Origin: Lachnospiraceae bacterium UBA1712
GTDB taxonomy: Bacteria > Bacillota > Clostridia > Lachnospirales > Lachnospiraceae
Reading direction: 5' to 3'
Length of the DNA stretch: 64,000 bases
Assembly (NCBI GenBank): GCA_002317175.1
Contig: DCJA01000018.1
Span: 35,688 to 99,687, forward strand
Below the pieces are notes generated by a model that ran no database searches, was not told where the DNA came from, and saw nothing but the letters and a program-made list of their open reading frames with translations. This document shows, one piece after another, positions 9,665-17,821 of the stretch. The position numbers and the translations under genes are program-made. The number at the start of each line of letters is the position of its first letter. The stretch's first letter is position 1.

Positions 9665-10758
9665 TTGAAACTATTAATCCTCTCTACAACATAATCAATC
9701 TGTTCTTCAGTCATTCCAAAAAACATAGGTAAACTCAACTCTGTGTTGCTTAATTCATCTGCAATAGGAAAAGTTCCTTTTTTTATTCCTAAATGTTTAT
9801 AGCAATCTTGAAGGTAAATAGGTGTTGGATAATGAATGCCCGTCATTATTCCATTATCCGATAGCCATTGTTTTAATTCATCCCTTCGCTTGCTTCGAAT
9901 TGCAAAAATATGCCATACATGATCCGATTTATCTGTTTTTCGGGGCATAATTAATTCCCTATTGCAAATACCTTCCAGGTATCTAGCAGCTATATGTTTT
10001 CTATCATCATTTACCTCATCAAGATACGGCAATTTAGCACTTAGAAACGCCGCTTGCATTTCATCAAGACGCGAATTGTAGCCTTCATAGATATGATGGT
10101 ATTTTCTGTCAGAGCCATAATTTCTCAATGATTTTATATCTTCATATATTTTCTTATCTTCAGTAACCACTGCTCCCGCATCACCTAATGCACCAAGATT
10201 TTTTCCTGGATAAAAACTAAAACATGAAGCTATTCCAAAAGATCCTACTTTTCTATTTCCGTACATAGCTCCATGCGCTTGTGCACAATCCTCAATAACA
10301 TGCAGATTGTATTTGTTTGCAATTTTCATAATCTCATCCATTTCACAGGCTAATCCATATAGATGAACAGGAATAATTGCTTTAGTTCTTTCCGTAATCT
10401 TTTCTTCAATTAGTTCTGGATTAATGTTATATGTCTCAATATCTGGCTCCACAAATACAATTGTTGCTCCTACATTACTTACTGCTAAAGCTGTTGCAAT
10501 AAAAGTATTAGATGGAACAATCACCTCATCTCCTTTACCTATTCCCAAAGACTTGAGAGCAAGCATTAGTGCATCTAACCCATTGCCTACACCAATACAC
10601 CACCTAGTCCCTATGTACTCAGAAAATTTCTTTTCAAAAGAAACATCTTCTTTGCCATCTATATACCAACTATTTTGTAATACTCTTTCAAAAGCATCTT
10701 TTAGTTCAGTTTTTACTTTCTCTTCAAATGGTCCAAAACTAACAAATGGCACATTCAT
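9661..10758 (-). CDS. DegT/DnrJ/EryC1/StrS PLP-dependent sugar aminotransferase (FdtB/QdtB type)
   Basis: About 366 aa, the usual family length. It opens with NVPFVSFGPFEEKVKTEL, and has GVGNGLDALMLALKSLG near residue 55, the EDCAQAHGA Asp-x-Ala-x-Ala-His motif near residue 155 and FSFYPGKNLGALGDAGA with the PLP-binding Lys. With the adjacent FdtA-like gene it should transaminate a dTDP-3-keto-6-deoxyhexose to the 3-amino sugar. The start is ATG at 10758, or a GTG at 10767 that overlaps the end of the ketoisomerase gene. FdtB (galacto) and QdtB (gluco) cannot be separated without alignment. Confidence 0.87.
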   Translation of the reverse strand: MNVPFVSFGPFEEKVKTELKDAFERVLQNSWYIDGKEDVSFEKKFSEYIGTRWCIGVGNGLDALMLALKSLGIGKGDEVIVPSNTFIATALAVSNVGATIVFVEPDIETYNINPELIEEKITERTKAIIPVHLYGLACEMDEIMKIANKYNLHVIEDCAQAHGAMYGNRKVGSFGIASCFSFYPGKNLGALGDAGAVVTEDKKIYEDIKSLRNYGSDRKYHHIYEGYNSRLDEMQAAFLSAKLPYLDEVNDDRKHIAARYLEGICNRELIMPRKTDKSDHVWHIFAIRSKRRDELKQWLSDNGIMTGIHYPTPIYLQDCYKHLGIKKGTFPIADELSNTELSLPMFFGMTEEQIDYVVERINSFK

Positions 10759-10760
10759 GC

Positions 10761-11177
10761 TTAGCACATTTCTCCTTCAAATTTTTTAATATATTCTAAG
10801 AATTCGTTGTAATCTCTTATATAATCTGTTTCATCATATATATCAGAAGCAAATACCATCAAAACAGCATCTTCTGAAAAATCAAACATTTCTCTCCAAA
10901 TGTTACTAGCAACATATAAGCCTTCATAGGGCTTTTCTAACGAAACAATCTTCTTCTCCTTGCCATTATCTAATCTAATCTTACAACTTCCATGAACGCA
11001 TACTAATATCTGTTCCAATTTTTTATGTGCGTGCTTTCCTCTTATAACATTAGACACAGTGTCATACATGTAATAAACTCGCTTTATACTAAACGGAATA
11101 TCATTAAATTCCTCTAATGATACTAATTGTCCTCTATCATCACCATGCGGCTGAAAAGTATACTTTATTGTTTGCAT
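10761..11177 (-). CDS. dTDP-4-keto-6-deoxyhexose 3,4-ketoisomerase (FdtA/QdtA cupin)
   Basis: 138 aa, the length of the WxcM-like/FdtA cupins. Diagnostic segments are DDRGQLVSLEE near residue 13, IKRVYYMYD near residue 30, RGKHAHKKLEQILVCVHGSC near residue 46 with the active-site His pair, and LYVASNIWREM near residue 87. The enzyme shifts the keto group from C4 to C3 of dTDP-4-keto-6-deoxyglucose. Overlap with the GNAT gene (38 bp) and contact with the aminotransferase gene suggest one biosynthetic cassette for a 3-acylamino-3,6-dideoxyhexose. rml genes for the precursor are not in the window. Confidence 0.88.
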   Translation of the reverse strand: MQTIKYTFQPHGDDRGQLVSLEEFNDIPFSIKRVYYMYDTVSNVIRGKHAHKKLEQILVCVHGSCKIRLDNGKEKKIVSLEKPYEGLYVASNIWREMFDFSEDAVLMVFASDIYDETDYIRDYNEFLEYIKKFEGEMC

Positions 11178-11694
11178 TTTTCATTCCTTTCTTCATTAAG
11201 GCTTCCTCACAATTAATCATATACCACACATATTTATTTCTTTGCTCTTCTGTGTAGTTTGTTTCAATTCTTAATTTCTCAATATCAATTCTTTTATATC
11301 CATTCTTATCATAAAAACGTAAAGCTCTTTTATTTTCTTCAGAAACACACCAATATATATATTTAAGTCTCTTTTCATTAAACCCATATAATAGCAGCTC
11401 ATTCATTGCAAAAACAGCATATCCTTTTCCCATGGCCCTCTTGCAAACAGTAATTGCAAATTCAGCTGCTTCAGCATTTATATTTTTAAGACTAACGGTA
11501 CCAACATACATATCATCATCATCTGCAATAGCAAAATGTACATTCTTATTGCTCTGACTACTTTTTATAAACTCAATGCATTCTGTTTTTGTTTTCGACT
11601 TGAAATCATTTTGAAGATACTTAACCACCGAGTCGTCTTTCATCCAATCAAGCATCATATCTGCATCCGTGATTCGTAATTCTCTCAACCTCAC
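11140..11694 (-). CDS. GNAT acetyltransferase (RimJ/RimL-like), probable sugar N-acyltransferase
   Basis: 184 aa. The acetyl-CoA loop reads KRAMGKGYAVFAMNELL near residue 88, and the GNAT C-terminal strand SEENKRALRFYDKNGYKRI is clear. In Fdt/Qdt pathways the third step is usually done by a left-handed beta-helix acetyltransferase. Here a GNAT overlaps the ketoisomerase gene and could replace it by acetylating the 3-amino group; that is inference. The start is GTG at 11694, with AAGGGATA close upstream. A ribosomal-protein acetyltransferase role is the main alternative, but the overlap with the sugar gene argues against it. Confidence 0.78.
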   Translation of the reverse strand: MRLRELRITDADMMLDWMKDDSVVKYLQNDFKSKTKTECIEFIKSSQSNKNVHFAIADDDDMYVGTVSLKNINAEAAEFAITVCKRAMGKGYAVFAMNELLLYGFNEKRLKYIYWCVSEENKRALRFYDKNGYKRIDIEKLRIETNYTEEQRNKYVWYMINCEEALMKKGMKNANNKVYFSAAW

Positions 11695-11700
11695 TATCCC

Positions 11701-12906
11701 TTATTCTCTCACTCCTATTATATTCATAAATAACTTCTCAATAATACAATTGCACTTTGCCCTATCAAAATTACTTTCAGCCAATCTTCTAGCATTTTCA
11801 CCCATATCAGTTCTATGAAACAAACAAATAATTGAAGTTATTAACGCTTCAACATTCCCAGGCTCAACATTCATACCAACCTGATTCTTTTCAATCAACT
11901 TGCAAAAAGCTGGATTCTCAAGTGTATTAATCATAGGCTTCCCACTAGCAAGATAATCACCAATCTTATTTACTATGCTCTGAGGAGCACCTTTAACAAA
12001 ACTATTTACTACAACATCAGACTTCGACAATGCTGCTGCCATCTTAGGATATTGTACAAATCCCCAGAAATGGATATTCACCATATCTTTGCTATATTCT
12101 TCCAATTCATCTTTAAGAGAACCTGTTCCTAAAATCTGAATATGAACATTCTTATCCTTTAATTCATTACCAGCATCAATTAATGTTTTTATATCGTAAC
12201 TAGTACTAATAGATCCTGCATATGTTACCCAGAACTCACCCTCCGGCTTAACTATTTCCGGTCCATACTTTTTAACACCAGCATCAAATTCCGCAAGATT
12301 AACTCCTACATATACCGTCTCTGCAGGTATATCCTTCGGGCGTTTTCTAAACGCTCTTTCAGTATAATCCTCTGAGGTACCAATAATTCCATCTGCGTTC
12401 TTGTATGCTATTTCAGCATCTCTAGTAAATGGCCATAACAAAAGTTTTCTTAGCACCTTACTCTTAATAACCATCGACATAGCCTCTGGCCAAAGGTCTT
12501 CAATATCTACAACAACTTTCACACCATTTTTCTTACACATTGTCGTAACCGTTGCTGCAATATTATTTGCAGGAACAGACACATATACTGCATCAAATCT
12601 TGTTATATTATCTGACAGATATTTCTTAAGTCTTCTCTCTGCCACCTTGTTGCTGTATACACGTATAATATCAATATTCTTTTTATAAGCAGGAGCATCA
12701 ATAAAAGTAATATCAAATGGATAATTCTGGCTTAATATTAGTCCTTTATCACGTGGAACTTTCTTAAAATGTTGAAATCCAGTTGTGATACATTCGACCT
12801 CATAGCCAGAATCAACAAACATCCTTGCTATATCATAGAATCTAAGCGTACCAGACTCACAAGGAAACCACATATACCCCAAAGAAATGATTGCTATTTT
12901 TTTCAT
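11701..12906 (-). CDS. Glycosyltransferase family 4
   Basis: 401 aa. The N-terminal GT-B domain begins KKIAIISLGYMWFPCESGTL with ARMFVDSGYEVECIT, and DIEDLWPEAM near residue 137 is typical of WbuB/WbaZ-like exopolysaccharide GT4 enzymes. The C-terminal donor domain has VTYAGSISTSYDI and GDYLASGKPMINTLENP. It is the second gene of the operon, five bases after the initiating transferase, so it probably adds the second sugar. Start ATG at 12906 follows a GAGG/AGG region. Confidence 0.87.
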   Translation of the reverse strand: MKKIAIISLGYMWFPCESGTLRFYDIARMFVDSGYEVECITTGFQHFKKVPRDKGLILSQNYPFDITFIDAPAYKKNIDIIRVYSNKVAERRLKKYLSDNITRFDAVYVSVPANNIAATVTTMCKKNGVKVVVDIEDLWPEAMSMVIKSKVLRKLLLWPFTRDAEIAYKNADGIIGTSEDYTERAFRKRPKDIPAETVYVGVNLAEFDAGVKKYGPEIVKPEGEFWVTYAGSISTSYDIKTLIDAGNELKDKNVHIQILGTGSLKDELEEYSKDMVNIHFWGFVQYPKMAAALSKSDVVVNSFVKGAPQSIVNKIGDYLASGKPMINTLENPAFCKLIEKNQVGMNVEPGNVEALITSIICLFHRTDMGENARRLAESNFDRAKCNCIIEKLFMNIIGVRE

Positions 12907-12911
12907 TATAC

Positions 12912-14264
12912 CTAAGTTTCCTCATTTATCTTGTCTGCTTGTTCATTACTGAATCCCGATGTACTCTCATTTTGAAACAAAGTTCTGATTGTTAACAAAA
13001 ACAACCTCAAATCCATATACAGACTCTGATTTGTTATATACATAAGATCTAGTTTCAATTTATCTTCAGGGTTCGTATTATACTTGCCATATACCTGTGC
13101 ATAGCCAGTGAGTCCACCTTTGACTGCATGTCTATACTTGAACTGTGGAAGCTTAGCTTCATACATTTCCACATGTTCTACTCTCTCCGGTCTTGGTCCG
13201 ACAAATGACATATCACCTATGATGATATTAAAAAGCTGTGGTAACTCATCAATTCTTGTTTTTCTACAAAATGCACCAACTTTTGTTACTCTCGGATCGT
13301 TGTCAACAGTAGGCATAACACCATGACTGTCTGCATCTACTACCATCGATCGTAACTTAATAATATTAAATCGCTTTTCATCTTTGGTTACTCTCACCTG
13401 TCTGAAGAATATTGGACCTCCGTCTTCAATCTTTATCGCAATAGCAGCTATTATCATGAATGGAGAAGTGATGATCAACATAATGATTGCTAATACAAAA
13501 TCTATTACACGCTTAACAGCAAGATAGCCTGTTCTTCTATTAATATAGTCATATCGTTTAAGCGGTGTATCCAAAAGATTTTTAGTCATTGCATTTTGGA
13601 ATAATATCTCTTCTATCTCTGGAATATAATAAAACACTTTTTCCTTACAGATACAGTAATTAGCATATTCCTTTCTCTGCTCATATCCTACTCCAGCAAA
13701 TATGACACGCTCATTTTCATCTATACACTTATATACCTCTTGACCATCTGCCTCAACTAATTCAACGATTTCAAACATATGCTTATATTTTGCAAGAAGT
13801 CTTTCTGCAAAATAAGCTGCATTGTCTTTATTGTAATCCTTTCCATAGACCAACACTGTTTTGTCTGGAACCAGTTGCCACATTAGGATTTTCTTCGTTA
13901 CTGAAACAAAAATTCCTGCAATTAGCACCTGACACAGAAAACATAAACTTCCTGGGATAATTGTAACCCAGCCTCGAGATAACAGACATACAAAGATAAA
14001 ACTTACTAAATCAGCAAAACCTATACAGATAATCTGTGTAATAACACTATCACCTACACTGGAAGAAGCTATAGCAAATGCACGAAATATACTGCAAATC
14101 CACAGATATACAAATATCCATCCGACCACTGTTCCAACAAATCCTATATCTCTATGGGATCTATATGCAATATTGTTGTACTCGTTATACCAGATAATTG
14201 CAAAGAGAACTGCTATTAAAAAAGTAGTCAAATATTTAGATGTATTAGTAATACTTTTTTTCAC
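12912..14264 (-). CDS. Initiating phosphoglycosyl transferase (undecaprenyl-phosphate sugar-1-P transferase)
   Basis: 450 aa with five N-terminal membrane segments (residues 10-150), a soluble middle, a further membrane helix near 240-265, and the catalytic bacterial-sugar-transferase domain to the end. Motifs: GGPIFFRQVRV, IIKLRSMVVDADS, RIDELPQLFNIIIGDMSFVG followed by PRPE. It attaches the first sugar phosphate to undecaprenyl phosphate at the inner membrane face. It heads the operon. The start is GTG at 14264 with GGAGA about ten bases upstream, behind a good promoter. Galactose, glucose or bacillosamine-type donors are all possible. Confidence 0.92.
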   Translation of the reverse strand: MKKSITNTSKYLTTFLIAVLFAIIWYNEYNNIAYRSHRDIGFVGTVVGWIFVYLWICSIFRAFAIASSSVGDSVITQIICIGFADLVSFIFVCLLSRGWVTIIPGSLCFLCQVLIAGIFVSVTKKILMWQLVPDKTVLVYGKDYNKDNAAYFAERLLAKYKHMFEIVELVEADGQEVYKCIDENERVIFAGVGYEQRKEYANYCICKEKVFYYIPEIEEILFQNAMTKNLLDTPLKRYDYINRRTGYLAVKRVIDFVLAIIMLIITSPFMIIAAIAIKIEDGGPIFFRQVRVTKDEKRFNIIKLRSMVVDADSHGVMPTVDNDPRVTKVGAFCRKTRIDELPQLFNIIIGDMSFVGPRPERVEHVEMYEAKLPQFKYRHAVKGGLTGYAQVYGKYNTNPEDKLKLDLMYITNQSLYMDLRLFLLTIRTLFQNESTSGFSNEQADKINEET

Positions 14265-14303
14265 CTAGATTAATATCTCCTTCATTCCAATACATTACTT
14301 CTT

Positions 14304-14332
14304 ATTATATCACATCCGCCTCATAATATTAA
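14304..14332 (-). promoter_or_regulatory. Probable promoter of the polysaccharide operon
   Basis: On the minus strand an extended -10, TGATATAAT (hexamer at 14304-14309), lies 17 bp from TTAATA (14327-14332). It sits about 40 bp before the GTG of the initiating transferase gene, and no other minus-strand gene intervenes. Confidence 0.55.
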
Positions 14333-14427
14333 GAAAATTTAAGATTTAGTTTACATATTTCAGCATATGTTTTTCGTATTAAAAAAGACTCTATGTCATA
14401 TTTTATGCCACAAAGCCTTTCATATAT

Positions 14428-14826
14428 CTATATCTTCCCCGGATAATCCGTCCCCGTATCATTGCTATACTTTTGCAGATAAGCCTCTGGCCTTTGTTCC
14501 ATTTCAAGCATGGTCTCAAATGCTCTCAGCAGCATGACATCAGGATTGCTTTGCATGTCATACAGGCCTCTATCGAGGTCTGATTTGAAATGATCCATCT
14601 GCCATATCATTATATCAATAATAGTCATCCCCGCGATACTGTTTTTGCCAAGAAACTGTCCATTTTTCAGATAAAAGCTAAATTCCTCATATACTTTTGG
14701 ACTGTTGATCAACTTATTCCAGAACTGGTTCAAAAATGATTCATTTTCCCCTGCACATTCGCACAGCGCTTTGGCCCACTGGTATTCTTTTGATTCTTTA
14801 TCTTTATAATCTATATTGTTTGTCAT
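14428..14826 (-). CDS. Small protein of unknown function
   Basis: 132 aa, start ATG at 14826 with AGGGAAAAT upstream. I do not recognise the family. It is soluble, mainly helical and acidic, with KEYQWAKALCECAGENESFL at residues 13-32 and Met-rich helices (GMTIIDIMIWQMDHF) in the middle. No signal peptide or metal motif is visible. It lies between the polysaccharide operon and a VapBC module, both on the same strand. It could be a third gene of the VapBC transcript or an independent gene. Confidence 0.55.
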   Translation of the reverse strand: MTNNIDYKDKESKEYQWAKALCECAGENESFLNQFWNKLINSPKVYEEFSFYLKNGQFLGKNSIAGMTIIDIMIWQMDHFKSDLDRGLYDMQSNPDVMLLRAFETMLEMEQRPEAYLQKYSNDTGTDYPGKI

Positions 14827-14885
14827 ATATTTTCCCTAAGGAGTATTATTTTCTGATAACACTCAACAATAATCATTTCAAATCT

Positions 14886-15287
14886 TTATTGAGTCCAATT
14901 TTCCAACTTTAGTCCATTTACTCTAACAAATTCCTTAGTATTATTGGTAACCAGAATATAATCAAGGCTTTTTGCATGTCCAGCAATCATCATATCTAAT
15001 GGTCCAATAGGCTTCCCGAGACGTTCCAGATTCGCTCTTATTTCACCATAGTGATCTGCTGCAGCGGAATCAAATGGTAATATCTCTATATTTGCCAGCA
15101 AAAGTGTCAAAGCTATTCTGTTTTTTTCAATGTTTTGGCTTTTTTCAACTCCATGAACTAACTCCGCATATGTAACTGACGATATACATACTTCTGAAGG
15201 CTCATGCCTTTTAAGATGTGCCAACACCGCTTCTGGTTTATGCTTAATAATGTAAATACATATATTCGTATCCAGCATATATCTCAT
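14886..15287 (-). CDS. vapC: VapC-type PIN-domain ribonuclease toxin
   Basis: 133 aa. The PIN fold has its acidic residues in MLDTNICIY (first Asp, residue 5), SSVTYAELVHGVEKS (Glu near 42) and GPLDMMIAGHA (Asp near 98), and ends with VTNNTKEFVRVNGLKLENW. VapC toxins cut RNA, often initiator tRNA or rRNA. Its ATG overlaps the stop of the antitoxin gene by four bases, so translation is coupled. It resembles the PIN protein at 19393-19794 strongly in its last 20 residues, yet the two have unrelated antitoxins. Confidence 0.9.
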   Translation of the reverse strand: MRYMLDTNICIYIIKHKPEAVLAHLKRHEPSEVCISSVTYAELVHGVEKSQNIEKNRIALTLLLANIEILPFDSAAADHYGEIRANLERLGKPIGPLDMMIAGHAKSLDYILVTNNTKEFVRVNGLKLENWTQ

Positions 15288-15514
15288 ATTTCTTCACGCT
15301 CCTGAACCAATGCGTCGCTTCGTCCATCCTTCATGAAATCATCAGAAAACATGTCTATTGCCTGGCAAAATGAGTCCCAATCGCTTCCTTTTGGGATAAG
15401 CATTACTACATCTCCCACTCTTCCGATTGATACCTCTGTAGCATCAAATCTGAACTCCTTAGGCAATCTTACCGCCTGGCTTCTGCCATTTTCAAATATC
15501 TTAGCTGTCATCAT
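15284..15514 (-). CDS. vapB: VapB-type AbrB/SpoVT antitoxin
   Basis: About 76 aa. TAKIFENGRSQAVRLPKEFR is the swapped-hairpin AbrB DNA-binding fold typical of VapB. The C-terminal WDSFCQAIDMFSDDFMKDGR should bind and block the PIN toxin. Start: ATG at 15514, with GAAAGGCGG eight bases upstream; a GTG three codons earlier is the alternative. It is translationally coupled to vapC. A perfect palindrome at 15543-15560 just upstream is the likely autoregulatory operator. Confidence 0.88.
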   Translation of the reverse strand: MMTAKIFENGRSQAVRLPKEFRFDATEVSIGRVGDVVMLIPKGSDWDSFCQAIDMFSDDFMKDGRSDALVQEREEI

Positions 15515-15542
15515 AGCAATCACCGCCTTTCTTTTATCATAG

Positions 15543-15560
15543 TATATATCGTGATATATA
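15543..15560. promoter_or_regulatory. Palindromic operator upstream of vapBC
   Basis: TATATATC-GT-GATATATA is a perfect 8+8 inverted repeat about 30 bp upstream of vapB, in the interval it shares with the divergent comM gene. VapBC complexes normally repress their own promoter by binding such repeats. AT-richness makes chance palindromes possible. Confidence 0.5.
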
Positions 15561-15664
15561 TCAGCGTCAATAGTCTATGACTACCAATTCCGTCAGACAT
15601 GTTAGCAAACTGACAAGTCTCTTGTAGAATGCTATTAAGCTTTCATAAAAGATAAAAACTGCAC

Positions 15665-15692
15665 TTGACTTTCATATTGTTTATGATAATAT
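15665..15692 (+). promoter_or_regulatory. Probable promoter of comM
   Basis: TTGACT (15665-15670), a 16-bp spacer and TAATAT (15687-15692) stand about 40 bp before the comM ATG, which has GAAAGGCG as ribosome site. Confidence 0.5.
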
Positions 15693-15732
15693 ACTATCAT
15701 ATCTTATTCAATAATTATAAGAAAGGCGTCAT

Positions 15733-17253
15733 ATGTTTTCTTCTATAATATCTGGTGGAATCGATGGTAACCGTTGCTATACTAACAGGGTTGAAGTTGA
15801 CCTTGCTCGTGCTCTCCCTTCCTTTGATATGGTGGGCAGTCTGTCACATGAAGTTAAGGAAGCAAAGGAACGAGTCAGAGTTGCCCTCAAGAATTCGGGC
15901 ATTGATCTACCTCCTATGCATATCACAGTCAATATCTCTCCTGCCAATATACACAAGACCGGAACCGGCTATGACCTGCCTATAGCTCTGGGGATATTGG
16001 CCGCATTTGGACATATTGCTCCCGAAAGAATCAAGGACATCTGCATCATAGGCGAACTAGGATTGGACGGTTCTATTAATAGTGTCAATGGTATTCTTCC
16101 AATTATTAGAAATGTGCAGAAGCAAGGGATTAAGATGTGTATGGTGCCTGCTGCCAATGCAGCAGAAGCATCTTTTGTAGAAGGAATAGACGTGATAGGT
16201 GTATCAAGTTTTAGCGAAGCGCTTCATATTCTTACTAATATGTCGGATGTTGCTTTTACTTCCAAGTCCAGTCTTCCTTCTTTGCTGATGGAAGCATCTC
16301 CTTCTGAGGACTTCAGTGATGTTATCGGCCAGGACAGCTGTAAGCGAGGCGCTCTTATCTCGGCCTGTGGTTTTCATCATCTGCTTATAACTGGTCCACC
16401 AGGCTCTGGAAAAACCATGATAGCTAAGAGACTGATCTCAATCCTACCAAGCCTTACCACTGAAGAAAGCCTTGAAGTTTCATCCATATACAGCATTGCC
16501 GGCAAGCTCAATGAGCATACTCCGATCATTCTGAATCGACCATTTCAGAGTCCTCATCACGCGTCAACACTTAAGTCACTTACCGGTGGTGGTATAAGTG
16601 TTCGGCCCGGTGCCATTTCACTTAGCCACAAGGGGGTTCTGTTTATGGATGAATTACCGGAGTTTTCCAAGGAATGCATCGAGGCTCTTAGAGAGCCTAT
16701 AGAGAATAAGGTGATTAATATCAACAGAGTCAATGCGGTATATACCTATCCTGCCGACTTTCTGTTAGTAGCAGCTTCCAATCCATGTCCCTGTGGTTTC
16801 TATCCTGATAGAAGCCGTTGTAACTGCTCTGATAATGAGATTCGACGTTATCAAGCCAAAATCTCTGGTCCTATCCGAGACCGAATTGATTTGATTGTTA
16901 CTGCCAACAAAGTCGATACAGACAGCCTTATTGGTAATACTAAGGGTATGGACAGTAAAAGTATGCGGGAGATAGTGGTTCGAAGCCATGAGATTCAAAG
17001 GGAACGCTATGAAGGTACCTGTTACACCTACAACAGTCAGGTATCCCCGAAAGATATACCGTTCTTCTTCCCTCTTTATGGTGAGACCAAAGACTTTATG
17101 ACACAGGCCTTCAATTCTATGGAGCTCAGTGCCAGAAGCTATCACAAAGCTCTAAAGGTCGCCAGAACGATTGCGGATATCGATGACAGTGAAGATATTA
17201 AGGTGCCACACCTGGCAGAAGCTCTTTGTTACAGAGGAATGGATTCCGTGTAA
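15733..17253 (+). CDS. comM: YifB/ComM-type Mg-chelatase-like AAA+ ATPase
   Basis: 506 aa, full family length. The N-terminal ChlI-like domain (GGIDGNRCYTNRVEVDLARA; NISPANIHKTGTGYDLPIAL) precedes an AAA+ core. Walker A is ITGPPGSGKTMIAKRL near residue 218 and Walker B GVLFMDELPEFSKE near residue 300. A zinc-type CPCGFYPDRSRCNCSD follows near residue 352, then the Mg-chelatase C-terminal helices. ComM is a hexameric helicase that extends branch migration when transforming DNA integrates. dprA lies 570 bp downstream, with a toxin-antitoxin pair inserted between. Confidence 0.92.
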   Translation: MFSSIISGGIDGNRCYTNRVEVDLARALPSFDMVGSLSHEVKEAKERVRVALKNSGIDLPPMHITVNISPANIHKTGTGYDLPIALGILAAFGHIAPERIKDICIIGELGLDGSINSVNGILPIIRNVQKQGIKMCMVPAANAAEASFVEGIDVIGVSSFSEALHILTNMSDVAFTSKSSLPSLLMEASPSEDFSDVIGQDSCKRGALISACGFHHLLITGPPGSGKTMIAKRLISILPSLTTEESLEVSSIYSIAGKLNEHTPIILNRPFQSPHHASTLKSLTGGGISVRPGAISLSHKGVLFMDELPEFSKECIEALREPIENKVININRVNAVYTYPADFLLVAASNPCPCGFYPDRSRCNCSDNEIRRYQAKISGPIRDRIDLIVTANKVDTDSLIGNTKGMDSKSMREIVVRSHEIQRERYEGTCYTYNSQVSPKDIPFFFPLYGETKDFMTQAFNSMELSARSYHKALKVARTIADIDDSEDIKVPHLAEALCYRGMDSV

Positions 17254-17301
17254 CATAAATTAATGCTATAATGTAATCAGCTTATAGCAAGAAAGGAATA
17301 C

Positions 17302-17484
17302 ATGTCCATGAGCAACAGTACACTATTATCCAATGAAGAATTATACGAAAAGTGTTTTAAACGTTACACTCCAGAAGAGATGCAGGAAAGTCTGCGCGTA
17401 TCTGAAGAACAGTTTCGCAATGGTCAGTATCGTGTGTATAATAAAGACTTTTGGAACGAAATAAGAGAAAAATTTGCTTTATAA
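17302..17484 (+). CDS. Probable antitoxin of a RelE/ParE-type pair
   Basis: 60 aa, start ATG at 17302 with GAAAGGAATAC upstream, 49 bp after comM. The protein is small, acidic and helical (SNEELYEKCFKRYTPEEMQE), with a Tyr/Trp-rich C-terminal tail (YRVYNKDFWNEIREKF) of the type that wraps a RelE-fold toxin. It overlaps the toxin gene by 11 bp. I do not recognise a named antitoxin family; the call rests mainly on its partner. Confidence 0.7.
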   Translation: MSMSNSTLLSNEELYEKCFKRYTPEEMQESLRVSEEQFRNGQYRVYNKDFWNEIREKFAL

Positions 17485-17767
17485 CATAATTGTATCCGAC
17501 CAAGCCTATGAGGATATAACCCACCAATTTGAATATATTCTCCAGACATATAGCAACAAACAAGCTATCATTTCTATTCAAAATGACATTGATTTAACCT
17601 TTGCATATCTACGGCAAGCGCCTCATATTTACTCAGATTGCAATATGCACAACAGCAGATCCGCCCACCTGCGTAAGCACCGCTACAAATTCATCTTTGA
17701 AATAGATGAATATCACTACACAATTCTTATCAAACGTTTTATCCATGATTTACAGGATTCATATTAG
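17474..17767 (+). CDS. RelE/ParE-superfamily toxin
   Basis: 97 aa. The RelE/ParE fold is recognised from YNIIVSDQAYEDITHQFEYI (strand plus two helices), the central AYLRQAPHIYSD turn and the terminal strands HRYKFIFEIDEYHYTILIKR followed by FIHD. Members block translation (mRNA cleavage) or gyrase. The gene overlaps its antitoxin and ends 54 bp before dprA, so it may be transcribed into dprA. ParE and RelE activity cannot be separated by sequence reading. Confidence 0.8.
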   Translation: MLYNIIVSDQAYEDITHQFEYILQTYSNKQAIISIQNDIDLTFAYLRQAPHIYSDCNMHNSRSAHLRKHRYKFIFEIDEYHYTILIKRFIHDLQDSY

Positions 17768-17821
17768 CAGTATCATTTCCAAAACTTTCATCTACATATA
17801 CATCATATTAAATAAAAATTT

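Noticed and set aside
9661..11694. Assigning the cassette firmly to dTDP-Fuc3NAc
   Set aside because: FdtA/FdtB and QdtA/QdtB cannot be told apart by reading, and the acetyltransferase belongs to a different fold from FdtC/QdtC.
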